Origin: Mesorhizobium amorphae
GTDB lineage: Bacteria > Pseudomonadota > Alphaproteobacteria > Rhizobiales > Rhizobiaceae
Assembly: GCF_014843845.1 (NCBI RefSeq)
Contig: NZ_JHQS01000008.1
Coordinates: 124,001 to 188,000, forward strand
DNA: 64,000 nt
Direction of reading: 5' to 3'
In this document: piece after piece, positions 9,274 through 17,629 of the stretch
Layout: each line of letters opens with the position of its first letter
How positions within the stretch are numbered: the stretch's first letter is position 1
Program-made: the position numbers and the translations under genes
Notes under the pieces: model-generated
What the model was told of the DNA's origin: nothing
What the model saw: only the letters and a program-made list of their open reading frames with translations
Database searches by the model: none

Positions 9274-9448
9274 CGCTGCCCCTCATTGCCCTGCCGGGCA
9301 TTTCTCCCCGTGAACGGGGAGAAAGAGGCTGACCACAACCTCAACACCCTTTCCTGCAATGTCGGCGGTTGGCGAAACCATTGATGGGAGCGCCCCTCTC
9401 CCCGTCACTATACGGGGAGAGGATGCCGGCAGGCAGGTGAGGGGCGGC
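9274..9448. repeat. Two opposed copies of a dispersed repeat with a CTCCCCGT...ACGGGGAG hairpin
   Basis: Copy one (9274-9325) starts CGCTGCCCCTCAT and ends with the ACGGGGAG hairpin. Copy two (9391-9448) is the same unit in reverse orientation, ending GGTGAGGGGCG. A third copy lies at 41757-41808. Together they fill most of the 434-bp gap between 9136 and 9569; no gene was recognised there apart from the terminator. Confidence 0.75.
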
Positions 9449-9569
9449 GCAAACGTCCGGAGTCTGGCGCAGACCGAAACGACCAATCACGAAGCGGTGA
9501 ACGATGTAACGAAGCGCCGCGCGCCGGCGAAACCGTTGTCATGGCCCCAGCTTGCAACGGAGACCCAAG

Positions 9570-10277
9570 ATGACTGGATCAAAGGCGATAAGGGGCGCGA
9601 TGCGGCTTGGCGCCGGTGCGGTGCTGCTCGTGCTTGCCGCGACGGGTGCCGTCTCTGCCCAGCCGCTGACCGTGGTCGAGCTGTTCACCAGCCAGGGCTG
9701 CTCGTCCTGCCCACCGGCCAATGCCAATCTGATCAAGGTCAAGGACCGGTCCGGCGTCCTGGCGCTGTCGTTCAACGTCACCTACTGGGACTATCTGGGC
9801 TGGAAGGACACGTTCGGCAGAGAAGAATTCACGCAGCGCCAGGTGAATTATGAGCCGGCGCTCGGCCGCTCCGGCCCGTTCACGCCGCAGGTGGTGGTCA
9901 ATGGCGATGCCGATGCGGTCGGCGCCCGTCCCGGCGAGATCGAGCAGCTGATTGCCAGCAGCGGCCGCATAAAGGGCCCGTCGCTGTCGCTCGCCAACGG
10001 CAAGATCGCCATCGGCGCCGGCAAGGCGCCCGCCGGGCGCGCCGATGTCTGGCTGGTGCGCTACCGCCAGGGCGTCATCGAGGTGCCGGTGGCGCGCGGC
10101 GAAAACACCGGCCGCACCTTGCCGCATGCCAATGTCGTCCATGCGCTGAAGAAGCTCGGCAGCTGGAGCGGCGCGGCGACGACGTTTTCCCTGCCCGCCG
10201 ATTCCGGCGGCCTCAGCACCGCGGTGCTGGTGCAGTCGCCCGGCGGCGGGCCGATCCTGGCCGCCGCCACCAACTAG
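9570..10277 (+). CDS. Exported DUF1223 protein with thioredoxin-like CSSC motif
   Basis: A 235-residue protein with a signal peptide (hydrophobic run GAVLLVLAATGAVSA, cleavage near residue 30). The mature N-terminus VVELFTSQGCSSCPPANANL is the DUF1223 signature: a thioredoxin-fold start with a CxxC redox pair. The ATG at 9570 has an ACGGAG ribosome site; the earlier TTG would add six residues. DUF1223 function is not established; location and motif suggest periplasmic thiol redox chemistry. The next two coding genes are a Met-rich secreted protein and an exported MsrA, so an envelope oxidative-damage role is a reasonable inference. Confidence 0.85.
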   Translation: MTGSKAIRGAMRLGAGAVLLVLAATGAVSAQPLTVVELFTSQGCSSCPPANANLIKVKDRSGVLALSFNVTYWDYLGWKDTFGREEFTQRQVNYEPALGRSGPFTPQVVVNGDADAVGARPGEIEQLIASSGRIKGPSLSLANGKIAIGAGKAPAGRADVWLVRYRQGVIEVPVARGENTGRTLPHANVVHALKKLGSWSGAATTFSLPADSGGLSTAVLVQSPGGGPILAAATN

Positions 10278-10350
10278 CAATTCGCGGCGCCGCATGAAGC
10301 GGCGGCGCACTTCCCGGCCCCCGCGCCTTCAACCCCCAGAGGAGACCATC

Positions 10351-10641
10351 ATGACCCATTTCTCTCGCCTGACGCTGCCGGCACTCGCCTTCGCGCTCTG
10401 CTCGACGGCGCTGTTGGCCAGCGGCATCGCCCGCGCCGAGGATGCGATGAAGCCGGCTAACGCCATGGCCACGGACGCCATGAAGCCGGCAACCGACGCC
10501 ATGAGCACAAACGCGATGAAACCGGCGATGGCGACCGATGCGATGAAGAAGGACTGCATGGACAAGGCCGCCATGGAAACCGACGCCATGAAGAAGGACG
10601 AGGCGACCAAGGCCTGCGACGCGATGGGGGCGGCCAACTAG
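10351..10641 (+). CDS. Secreted Met-rich pentapeptide MXKDX repeat protein
   Basis: A 96-residue protein with a clear Sec signal peptide (29 residues, cleavage after GIARA). The 67-residue mature part is low complexity, built from units such as DAMKPA, DAMKKD and AMATD, with 11 methionines and two cysteines. This fits the pentapeptide MXKDX repeat family. The start has a GGAG site (AGAGGAGACC) seven bases upstream. Met-rich periplasmic peptides of this kind (MrpX type) are known as sacrificial hypochlorite scavengers recycled by methionine sulfoxide reductases. The next gene is an exported MsrA, though a terminator separates them. Confidence 0.82.
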   Translation: MTHFSRLTLPALAFALCSTALLASGIARAEDAMKPANAMATDAMKPATDAMSTNAMKPAMATDAMKKDCMDKAAMETDAMKKDEATKACDAMGAAN

Positions 10642-10672
10642 CTTCGGCTCGCCGCCGGCCGCCCCTGGCCAT

Positions 10673-10709
10673 GGCCGTTCCCTGTCCAGGTCAGGGACGG
10701 CCCCTTTTT
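10673..10709 (+). terminator. Rho-independent terminator after the MXKDX gene
   Basis: Arms GGCCGTTCCCTG (10673-10684) and CAGGGACGGCC (10692-10702), one bulged base, then a run of five Ts at 10705-10709. Confidence 0.75.
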
Positions 10710-10802
10710 GGGCCGGCCGGGCCGGAACGCGCGGCGCACGGCAATGTGAGACAAGGGCGGGCCATCCGCCATATAATAGGACACCATCATGGGAGATCAG
10801 AC

Positions 10803-11540
10803 ATGACCGGCATTCATGAAAAAGCCGCGCGGCGATCGGCCAATTTCGCCAGGGGCGCGCTGGCCGCCCTCATCCTGGCGGCGGCGGGTGCCGCGCTGTG
10901 GCAGAGCCCGGCCGTCTCGGCCGAGGACGCGGTGGTGATCCCGCCGCCGGCGCTGGACGAGAAGGCCACCAGCGGCACGCAGAAGGCGGTCTTCGCCGGC
11001 GGCTGCTTCTGGGGCGTGCAGGGCGTGTTCCAGCACGTCAAGGGGGTGAGCAGCGCCGTTTCCGGCTATGCCGGCGGCAGCCAGGAAAACGCCGTCTACG
11101 AGACGGTCGGCACCGGCCGCACCGGGCACGCCGAATCGGTCGAGATCACCTACGATCCGTCGAAGGTCACCTACGGCCAGCTGCTGCAGGTGTATTTCTC
11201 GGTGGCGCACAATCCGACGCAGCTCAACTACCAGGGTCCGGACAGCGGCACCCAGTACCGCTCGACCATCTTTGCCGAGAGCGACGCGCAGAAGAAGATC
11301 GCCGAGAGCTACATCGCCCAGCTCGACAAGGCCAAGGTGTTTTCGAAACCGATCGTCACCACGCTGGAGACCGGCAAGGCCTTCTATCCGGCCGAAAACT
11401 ACCACCAGGATTTTCTGACGCTGAACCCGACCTATCCCTACATCGTCTACAACGACCTGCCCAAGGTGGCGAATTTGAAGCAGCTGTTCCCGAAGCTTTA
11501 TAGCGAGAAGCCGGTGCTGGTGCTTTCGGCCAGTAACTGA
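10803..11540 (+). CDS. msrA: Exported peptide-methionine (S)-S-oxide reductase
   Basis: Reduces the S-epimer of methionine sulfoxide. A 245-residue protein with an N-terminal hydrophobic signal (ARGALAALILAAAGAAL, cleavage near residue 40) and a complete MsrA domain: catalytic Cys68 in FAGGCFWGVQGVF, then GYAGG, GTGRTGHAESVEITYDPS and YHQDFL. Cys68 is the only cysteine, so the usual resolving cysteine is absent and recycling must use an external thiol. The ATG at 10803 was chosen because it opens the signal peptide; an upstream in-frame ATG lies in the preceding terminator region. The periplasmic location matches the neighbouring Met-rich protein as a plausible substrate. Confidence 0.94.
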   Translation: MTGIHEKAARRSANFARGALAALILAAAGAALWQSPAVSAEDAVVIPPPALDEKATSGTQKAVFAGGCFWGVQGVFQHVKGVSSAVSGYAGGSQENAVYETVGTGRTGHAESVEITYDPSKVTYGQLLQVYFSVAHNPTQLNYQGPDSGTQYRSTIFAESDAQKKIAESYIAQLDKAKVFSKPIVTTLETGKAFYPAENYHQDFLTLNPTYPYIVYNDLPKVANLKQLFPKLYSEKPVLVLSASN

Positions 11541-11580
11541 GGGTTGGCGGGCGGGCGGGCAGCGACGCCCTCCTTCCTTC

Positions 11581-11644
11581 CCTTCGTCATCCTAGGGTCT
11601 CCGCGACGTCGCTTCGCTCCTGCTCCGCCCTAGGATGACGAAGG
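11581..11644. repeat. 17-bp perfect inverted repeat between convergent genes
   Basis: CCTTCGTCATCCTAGGG at 11581-11597 is exactly complementary to 11628-11644, with a 30-base loop. It sits between the convergent msrA and cydB ends and could stop transcription from both sides, though no T-run follows; it may instead be a dispersed intergenic repeat. Confidence 0.6.
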
Positions 11645-11669
11645 ATCCTGCCCTCCACCCTTTGTCGTC

Positions 11670-12674
11670 TCAATCATACGTCAGGTCCGTCGCCTTGCCG
11701 CCAAACACGCGGTAGGCATAGAAGGAATAGAAGATGATGATCGGCAGCACGACGACCGTGCCGGCGAGGATGATGGCAAGGCTTTCGGGCGCGGACGCCG
11801 CCTGCCAGATGGTCAGCTTGTCGGGCACGACGAAGGGGTAGAACGACCAGGCCAACCCGGCAAAGCCGAGCGCGAAGATGGCGGCCAGGCTCAGGAACGG
11901 CGTCAGCGCATGGCGGTCGTCGGGCCTGGGCAGATGGAAGGTCTGCCGCCACAGCCAGACGAACAGCAGCGCCGACAGGATCGGCAGCGGCGACAGATAG
12001 AGCATTTGCGGCCAGACGAACCATTTGTCGAAGATGCGCGGGCTGGCGAAGGGCGTGGCCAGCGACACCGCGACCATGCCGAGTGCGGCCAGCACCAGCG
12101 CCGTACGCAGCCAGCGCACCGCCTTCCTCTGCAATTCGCCTTCGGTCTTGTAGATCAGCCAGGCGGCGCCCATCGCCGCATAGGCGGCGGCGAGGCAGAG
12201 CGCCACCAGCGCGCCGAAGGCCATGCCGCCAAGACCGACATCGAGGCCGAGCACATAGACGCCCAGCATATAGCCCTGCGCCAGCGAAGCGATGATCGAG
12301 CCGAGGAAGAAGATGCGGTTCCAGCGATGCTTCCTGCCGGCCGGCACCTTGGCGCGGAAATCGAAGGCGACGCCGCGCAGGATGAGGCCGACGAGCAGCA
12401 GGAACGCTGGAATGTAGAGCGCTGTCAGGATGGTGCCGTGCGCCAGCGGGAAGGCGACCAGCAGCAGGCCGACGGCCAGCACCAGCCAGGTCTCGTTGGC
12501 ATCCCAGAACGGGCCTATTGCCGCGATCATCGTGTCCTGCTCGGCGTCCTCGGCGGCCGCGAACAGGATGCCGATGCCGAGATCGAAACCATCGAGGATG
12601 ACGTAGATCAGGATGGCGAGGCCCATCAGGCCGGCGAAGATCAGGGGGAGCAAGGTTGGCCAGTCGAAGCTCAT
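11670..12674 (-). CDS. cydB: Cytochrome bd-type quinol oxidase subunit II
   Basis: Membrane subunit II of a bd-type terminal oxidase. The 334-residue product has the N-terminus LIYVILDGFDLGIGILF, the hallmark of CydB/CioB, the conserved PFWDANETWLV, and eight to nine hydrophobic helices. It begins one base after the cydA stop, so the pair is one operon. Length and overall sequence resemble the CioB (cyanide-insensitive) subgroup more than E. coli CydB. Confidence 0.95.
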   Translation of the reverse strand: MSFDWPTLLPLIFAGLMGLAILIYVILDGFDLGIGILFAAAEDAEQDTMIAAIGPFWDANETWLVLAVGLLLVAFPLAHGTILTALYIPAFLLLVGLILRGVAFDFRAKVPAGRKHRWNRIFFLGSIIASLAQGYMLGVYVLGLDVGLGGMAFGALVALCLAAAYAAMGAAWLIYKTEGELQRKAVRWLRTALVLAALGMVAVSLATPFASPRIFDKWFVWPQMLYLSPLPILSALLFVWLWRQTFHLPRPDDRHALTPFLSLAAIFALGFAGLAWSFYPFVVPDKLTIWQAASAPESLAIILAGTVVVLPIIIFYSFYAYRVFGGKATDLTYD

Positions 12675-12675
12675 G

Positions 12676-14037
12676 TCACTCTCCCGCTGCCGGTTGCGAC
12701 AATGCCGCGTTCATGACGCCGGGCAACGGCGAGGCGTCACCGTCCTTGGCCGCCTTCAGCGCCAGGTGCACCAGCACGCCGAGATAGGCGATCAGAAGCA
12801 GCACATAGAGGATGAGATAGACGGCCAGCGTCAGCGCGACATGGCTGCCGGCGACCGGGCCGACGGCGTCGGCGGTTTTCAGCACACCGGTGACCAGCCA
12901 GGGCTGGCGGCCGATCTCTGTCGTGTACCAGCCGGCGAGCGTGGCAACCCATCCGGAGATTGTCATGGGCACCATCAGCAGCGCCAGCGGCTTGGGCAGG
13001 CTGTGGCGGCGCTTGAGGAAGAAGGCCGCCGACCAGGAGACGATCAGCATCAGGACGCCGGTGCCGACCATGATGCGAAAGCCCCAGAACACCGGGAAGA
13101 CCGGCGGATGGTTGCCGGGATAGTCGTTGAGGCCGGGCACGACGCCGCTGGAGCTGTGGCGCAGCACGACACTGGCGCCGTCGGGAATGGCGAGCTCGAA
13201 CCTGTTCTCCCTGGCCGCCTCGTCGGGCCACGCGAACAGCACCAGCGGCACGTTGGGGCCGGTGTTCCAGTTGGCCTCCATGGCGGCGATCTTCTGCGGC
13301 TGGTGCTCCAGCGTGTTCAAACCGTGCTGGTCGCCGGCGAAGATCTGGATCGGAATCAGGATCGCGGCGGTGAAGACGCCGGTGCGCAACGCCTTCCACA
13401 TCGATTCGGAACGGTCGCCATAGAGGTAGCGCAGCGCCGACAGGCCGGCGATCAGGAAGGACACCGTCAGGCCGGAGGCCAAAAGCATGTGGACGAGCCG
13501 GTAGGGCATGGACGGGTTGAAGACGATCGCCCACCAGTCGACGGCATGCGCCACGCCATCGCGCATCTCGAAGCCGGCCGGCGTCTGCATCCAGGAATTC
13601 AGCGCGATGATCCAGAAGGCGGAGACCGTCGTGCCGCCGGCGACCAGCACTGTTGCCAGCGTGTGGATGCGGTTGGAGACGCGGCGGAAGCCGAACAGCA
13701 TGATGCCGAGGAAGGCGGCCTCGAGGAAAAAGGCGGTCAGGATCTCATAGGCGAGCAGCGGGCCGGCGATGTTGCCGACTGTTTCCATATAGCCCGGCCA
13801 GTTGGTGCCGAACTGGAAGCTCATGGTGACGCCGGAGACCACGCCCATGGCGAAGGACAAAGCGAACACCTTCACCCAGGTGAAATAGGCGCGCATCCAG
13901 GCGGAATCGCCGGTCGCGTTGTAACGCAACTTGAAGAACAGCAGCACCCAGCCAAGTGCAATGGTGATCGCCGGAAACAGAATGTGGAACGAGATATTCG
14001 CGCCGAACTGGATGCGCGACAGAATGAGCGGGTCCAT
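12676..14037 (-). CDS. cydA: Cytochrome bd-type quinol oxidase subunit I
   Basis: Heme-binding subunit I of the quinol oxidase, which reduces oxygen to water without proton pumping and helps under low oxygen or respiratory inhibition. The 453-residue product shows the heme ligand His18 in ANISFHILFPA, the conserved GWYTTEIGRQPWLV near residues 380-395, and many membrane helices. The Q-loop is short, as in CioA-type oxidases. No cydX or cydDC gene lies nearby. The 228 bp upstream separate it from a divergent ABC gene; no clear FNR/FixK site (TTGAT-N4-ATCAA) was found there. Confidence 0.95.
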   Translation of the reverse strand: MDPLILSRIQFGANISFHILFPAITIALGWVLLFFKLRYNATGDSAWMRAYFTWVKVFALSFAMGVVSGVTMSFQFGTNWPGYMETVGNIAGPLLAYEILTAFFLEAAFLGIMLFGFRRVSNRIHTLATVLVAGGTTVSAFWIIALNSWMQTPAGFEMRDGVAHAVDWWAIVFNPSMPYRLVHMLLASGLTVSFLIAGLSALRYLYGDRSESMWKALRTGVFTAAILIPIQIFAGDQHGLNTLEHQPQKIAAMEANWNTGPNVPLVLFAWPDEAARENRFELAIPDGASVVLRHSSSGVVPGLNDYPGNHPPVFPVFWGFRIMVGTGVLMLIVSWSAAFFLKRRHSLPKPLALLMVPMTISGWVATLAGWYTTEIGRQPWLVTGVLKTADAVGPVAGSHVALTLAVYLILYVLLLIAYLGVLVHLALKAAKDGDASPLPGVMNAALSQPAAGE

Positions 14038-14265
14038 GGCGGGCTCCGGCTGCTGCTTGTTGTCAGAGAATAGGGCGCAAGCCCGACTGGGTCAAAGTGG
14101 CTTGGCGTCACGCGGGGCGCGTTGTCGCAGCATCCGGCTGCAAATCGTCAGTTGGACACACTGTCAATGGCCAGAACTGTCAGGTGCGGCATTGACTTCC
14201 GGCCGTGCGCACCGACATTCACCGGATTCCGTACAACAACGCGTTTCAGGCAGCCGTTTTCAGCC

Positions 14266-15192
14266 ATGCCATCAATCATATCGATTTCCGGGGTCACCAA
14301 GACCTACGCCACCGGCTTCCAGGCGCTCAAGGAAATCAACCTCGACATCCAGCGCGGCGAGATCTTCGCGCTGCTCGGGCCCAACGGTGCCGGCAAGACG
14401 ACACTGATCTCGATCGTCTGCGGCATCGTCAACCGCTCGTCCGGTACCGTCACAGTCGACGGGAACGATATCACCAAAGACTATCGCGCCGCGCGCAGCC
14501 TGATCGGGCTGGTGCCGCAGGAACTGACCATCGATGCCTTCGAGAGCGTGTGGGCGACGGTCAATTTCAGCCGTGGCCTGTTCGGCAAGCCGGCCAACCC
14601 GGCCTTCGTCGAGAAGGTTCTGCGCGACCTCTCTTTGTGGGACAAGAAGGACGCCAAGGCGATCACGCTGTCGGGCGGCATGAAGCGCCGGCTGATGATC
14701 GCCAAGGCGCTGTCGCACGAGCCGCGCGTGCTGTTCCTCGACGAGCCGACGGCCGGCGTCGACGTCGAGCTGCGCCAGGACATGTGGGAGATGGTGCGCC
14801 GGTTGCGCGAGGATGGCGTCACCATCATCCTGACCACGCATTACATCGAGGAGGCCGAGGCGATGGCCGACCGCGTCGGCGTCATCAACCGCGGCGAGAT
14901 CATCCTGGTCGACGACAAGGCCGAATTGATGCGCAAACTCGGCCGCAAGCGGCTGTTGGTGGAGCTGCGCAGCCCGCTCGCCACCGTCCCCGAAAAGCTC
15001 TCGCGCTATGCGCTCGAGCTGTCGCCGGACGGCCAGCAACTGACCTACACCTATGACAACCAGAGCGATCGGCCAGGCGTCGCCTCGCTGCTGCGCGACC
15101 TCGAGGCCGCCGGCATCCATTTCCGCGACATGGATACGGAAAACAGCTCGCTCGAGGAGATCTTCGTCAATCTTTTGAGGCAAGAGCCATGA
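14266..15192 (+). CDS. ABC-2 type transporter ATP-binding protein
   Basis: A 308-residue nucleotide-binding subunit of the drug/lipid/polysaccharide exporter class. Walker A is GPNGAGKTT near residues 38-46, the signature LSGGMKRR near 135, and Walker B with D-loop [13 protein letters not shown] near 150-162; the His switch is [11 protein letters not shown]-terminal domain of about 90 residues follows, as in other ABC-2 ATPases. The ATG at 14266 opens the family start [13 protein letters not shown]. The permease starts inside its last codons (four-base ATGA overlap), so both form one transporter. Substrate unknown. Confidence 0.93.
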   Translation: MPSIISISGVTKTYATGFQALKEINLDIQRGEIFALLGPNGAGKTTLISIVCGIVNRSSGTVTVDGNDITKDYRAARSLIGLVPQELTIDAFESVWATVNFSRGLFGKPANPAFVEKVLRDLSLWDKKDAKAITLSGGMKRRLMIAKALSHEPRVLFLDEPTAGVDVELRQDMWEMVRRLREDGVTIILTTHYIEEAEAMADRVGVINRGEIILVDDKAELMRKLGRKRLLVELRSPLATVPEKLSRYALELSPDGQQLTYTYDNQSDRPGVASLLRDLEAAGIHFRDMDTENSSLEEIFVNLLRQEP

Positions 15193-15968
15193 ACCTGCGC
15201 GCGGCCATGAATCTTCGTGCAGTATGGGCAATCTACCGGGTGGAAATGGCGCGCGCCTTTCGCACCGTGTTGCAAAGCATCATCTCGCCGGTCATCTCGA
15301 CATCGCTCTATTTCGTCGTCTTCGGCTCGGCCATCGGCTCGCGCATCACCGAGATCGACGGCATCAGCTACGGCGCTTTCATCGTGCCCGGGCTGATCAT
15401 GCTGTCGCTTCTGACGCAGTCGATCTCGAATGCCTCCTTCGCCATTTATTTCCCGAAATTCGTCGGCTCGATCTACGAGCTTTTGTCGGCGCCGGTCTCC
15501 TATCTCGAGATCGTCATCGCGTATGTCGGCGGTGCGGCGACCAAGTCGATCATCCTTGGCCTGATCATCCTGGCGACAGCGTCGCTGTTCGTGCCGCTCC
15601 ACATCGAACACCCGGTGTGGATGCTCGCCTTCCTGGTGCTGACCGCGGTGACCTTCAGCCTGTTCGGCTTCATCATCGGCATCTGGGCCAAGAGCTTCGA
15701 GCAGCTGCAGCTGGTGCCGCTGCTGATCATCACGCCGCTGACCTTCCTCGGCGGCAGCTTCTATTCGATCAACATGCTGCCTGACATCTGGCGCACGGTG
15801 ACGCTGTTCAATCCGGTCGTCTATCTGATTAGCGGGTTCCGCTGGAGCTTTTACGGCAAGTCGGATGTCTCGGTCGGCATCAGCCTCGGCATGACGGTCG
15901 TCTTCCTGCTGATCTGCATAGCGATCGTCGCCTGGATCTTCAGGACCGGCTACCGGCTAAGGAACTGA
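15189..15968 (+). CDS. ABC-2 type transporter permease
   Basis: A 259-residue membrane protein with about six hydrophobic segments and the ABC-2 core motif [17 protein letters not shown] near 175-191. It overlaps the ATPase gene by four bases, indicating translational coupling. The first 12 codons contain the hexapeptide MNLRAA twice with a second possible ATG at 15207; the second start would remove only a short tail. The transporter resembles NodJ/DrrB-type exporters, but the cargo cannot be named. Confidence 0.93.
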   Translation: MNLRAAMNLRAVWAIYRVEMARAFRTVLQSIISPVISTSLYFVVFGSAIGSRITEIDGISYGAFIVPGLIMLSLLTQSISNASFAIYFPKFVGSIYELLSAPVSYLEIVIAYVGGAATKSIILGLIILATASLFVPLHIEHPVWMLAFLVLTAVTFSLFGFIIGIWAKSFEQLQLVPLLIITPLTFLGGSFYSINMLPDIWRTVTLFNPVVYLISGFRWSFYGKSDVSVGISLGMTVVFLLICIAIVAWIFRTGYRLRN

Positions 15969-15981
15969 CCGGTCGGCCGCT

Positions 15982-17019
15982 TCAGATTGCCTTCACCAGC
16001 CGCAGCAGCCCCAGCATTTCGACAAAAGTCCCCTTGCGGAAGGCGATATAGGTCGGCTGCTCCCGGCCGTGGAAGCGGCGCTTGAACGCTGCCTGGCCCT
16101 GCAAATTGAACTTGGAGCGATTGACCCATGCGGAACCGTAGGCGCGCTGGAAGGTGCCGCGCCAGAAGTTCGATTCGGCAAAGCCGCTGGCTTCGATGTC
16201 GACCAGCGGCGACAGACCCAGCGTGACGACGGAAATGCCTTCCTCGCGAAAGCGGTCGACGGCGAATTTGGTCAGGCCGATCTCGGCATGCGGGGTGGCG
16301 TCGACATGCTTGCGCTTGAAGGCCGTGGTGTAGCCGATGACCTTGCCGCCGCTGAACAGCGGATCGAAGTCGAGCAGGGCGACGAGCTCGCCATCGGGGC
16401 CGCGCAGCACGAAACGGCGCATGTCGATGCCGAGATGGTCGGCGAAGGGCCGGTTGAGGAAGCCCATTTCCCAGCGCTTGACGATGCGCTCGCCGCGCCA
16501 GTTCTCGGACAGCCTGGCGATCTCGTCGAGGAAGATGCTGCGCCTGTCTTCCTCGAAGGAATAGCCCTTTTTCAGCAACCAACGCTCGGAGTAGCGCACC
16601 GTTTCGTTGCGCTTGCCCGAGAAATCATGGTCGGGCAGCGGCAGCCTGGTGTCGATACCCAGGCGGTTGACCTGATAGCCGAGCGAGGCCAGCACGCGCG
16701 CGGTCTCGGCACTGATCTGCACGAACCAGGGACCACCGGCGGCTTCGACGAAACGTCTGATGTAGGCGGGCCGGTCAGGCGGATGGACCACCGGGTCGCC
16801 GAGCGCGAAATGGTGCTTCATCTTGGTACCGAAGGCGATGTAGCCGTCGCTGTCGCCGAAATAGGACAGTTTCTGCTGCGCGGCGGTCGAGTAGGCGAGC
16901 GAGAAATTGCCATGCCGGCGAACCAGCGCCAAGCGCTCGACATGCGTCAGCTCCTGCCGCGGAACCTTGGGTGCTGCGCCTTCAAGAAGCCTGTCGATGG
17001 TGATGCGCAAGGAGGGCAT
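15982..17019 (-). CDS. DUF2156 / MprF-type C-terminal transferase domain protein
   Basis: A 345-residue soluble protein similar to the catalytic domain of phosphatidylglycerol lysyltransferases (two GNAT-like folds). Diagnostic features are the LSYFGDSDGYIAFGTKMKH stretch, LGDPVVHP and the C-terminal KFNLQGQAAFKRRFH with AFRKGTF. There is no membrane domain, unlike full-length MprF. The start at 17019 (MPSLRITIDRL) was chosen because the 20 residues before it look like leader sequence. It converges with the ABC permease, 13 bp apart. It may transfer an aminoacyl or acyl group to a lipid or other acceptor; substrate unknown. Confidence 0.75.
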   Translation of the reverse strand: MPSLRITIDRLLEGAAPKVPRQELTHVERLALVRRHGNFSLAYSTAAQQKLSYFGDSDGYIAFGTKMKHHFALGDPVVHPPDRPAYIRRFVEAAGGPWFVQISAETARVLASLGYQVNRLGIDTRLPLPDHDFSGKRNETVRYSERWLLKKGYSFEEDRRSIFLDEIARLSENWRGERIVKRWEMGFLNRPFADHLGIDMRRFVLRGPDGELVALLDFDPLFSGGKVIGYTTAFKRKHVDATPHAEIGLTKFAVDRFREEGISVVTLGLSPLVDIEASGFAESNFWRGTFQRAYGSAWVNRSKFNLQGQAAFKRRFHGREQPTYIAFRKGTFVEMLGLLRLVKAI

Positions 17020-17260
17020 GGCCGATCCGCGTGTCGAAAAGGGAGACCCGCCAGCCCACGGGCCTCGAATCAGTCGCACAGACGCGACCTGATTTATCGA
17101 TCATATCGCGCATGCGCCATAGAAGGCGCAATCGGCGCCATCTGCAGGGCAATCTCGGCCAAAAGGCGGCGGCTCTATCCCTGAGCCATCACTCGCTCGA
17201 GTTGCGCCCCGTGGTCCAACATGCTGCATAGGGGCGCGTGAGCGGCTGTTCCCGTGGACA

Positions 17261-17485
17261 TCAAGCCGACTTTGAATCAAGCCGCCGGAAACCAACGGCT
17301 TCCATTAGCATGTCCTCCTCGACCATGCCGGCGTTGTGCAGTGCAAGCAGGGTCAGGGCGATTTCCCGCGCCTCGGCTGACTCGGGATGCGCTTCGCGCC
17401 GCTGGCAGGCTTCGTCAAAGACGCGCTGCAGCCTGGCGATATCAGCAGGCTTGAGCAGGCCACGATCATAAATGGATTTCGGCAT
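17261..17485 (-). CDS. Small conserved hypothetical protein
   Basis: A 74-residue acidic, helix-rich protein starting MPKSIYDRGLLKPADIARLQ, with no signal peptide or membrane segment. Codon use is like that of its neighbours and the GC3 pattern supports coding. I recognise it only as a short protein type of rhizobia without assigned function. It lies alone between phoX and the DUF2156 gene; the 241 bp before the latter hold nothing recognised. Confidence 0.6.
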   Translation of the reverse strand: MPKSIYDRGLLKPADIARLQRVFDEACQRREAHPESAEAREIALTLLALHNAGMVEEDMLMEAVGFRRLDSKSA

Positions 17486-17568
17486 GGCGATCTCTTGATA
17501 AAGACCTAGGGCGCCACGCTTAAATTGCCAATCTTTCCCGAGGCTTGATAGATCCCCGAATAGAAAGG

Positions 17569-17596
17569 GAGGGATTTCGAGTTGCCGAAATCCCTC
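17569..17596 (-). terminator. Hairpin downstream of phoX
   Basis: GAGGGATTTCG and its complement form eleven-base arms around a six-base loop, 34 bp past the phoX stop. On the minus strand a T-rich stretch (CCTTTCTATTC) follows, so it is a probable terminator. Confidence 0.6.
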
Positions 17597-17629
17597 CTGC
17601 GATTGTCCAATCTCTCCAGTCTGGCCGTG

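Noticed and set aside
14038..14265. FNR/FixK site for the cydAB operon
   Set aside because: No TTGAT-N4-ATCAA match was found on either strand of the upstream region.
15189..15212. Gene duplication at the ABC permease start (MNLRAA repeated)
   Set aside because: Only six codons are involved; more simply a local slippage or alternative start, without a functional claim.
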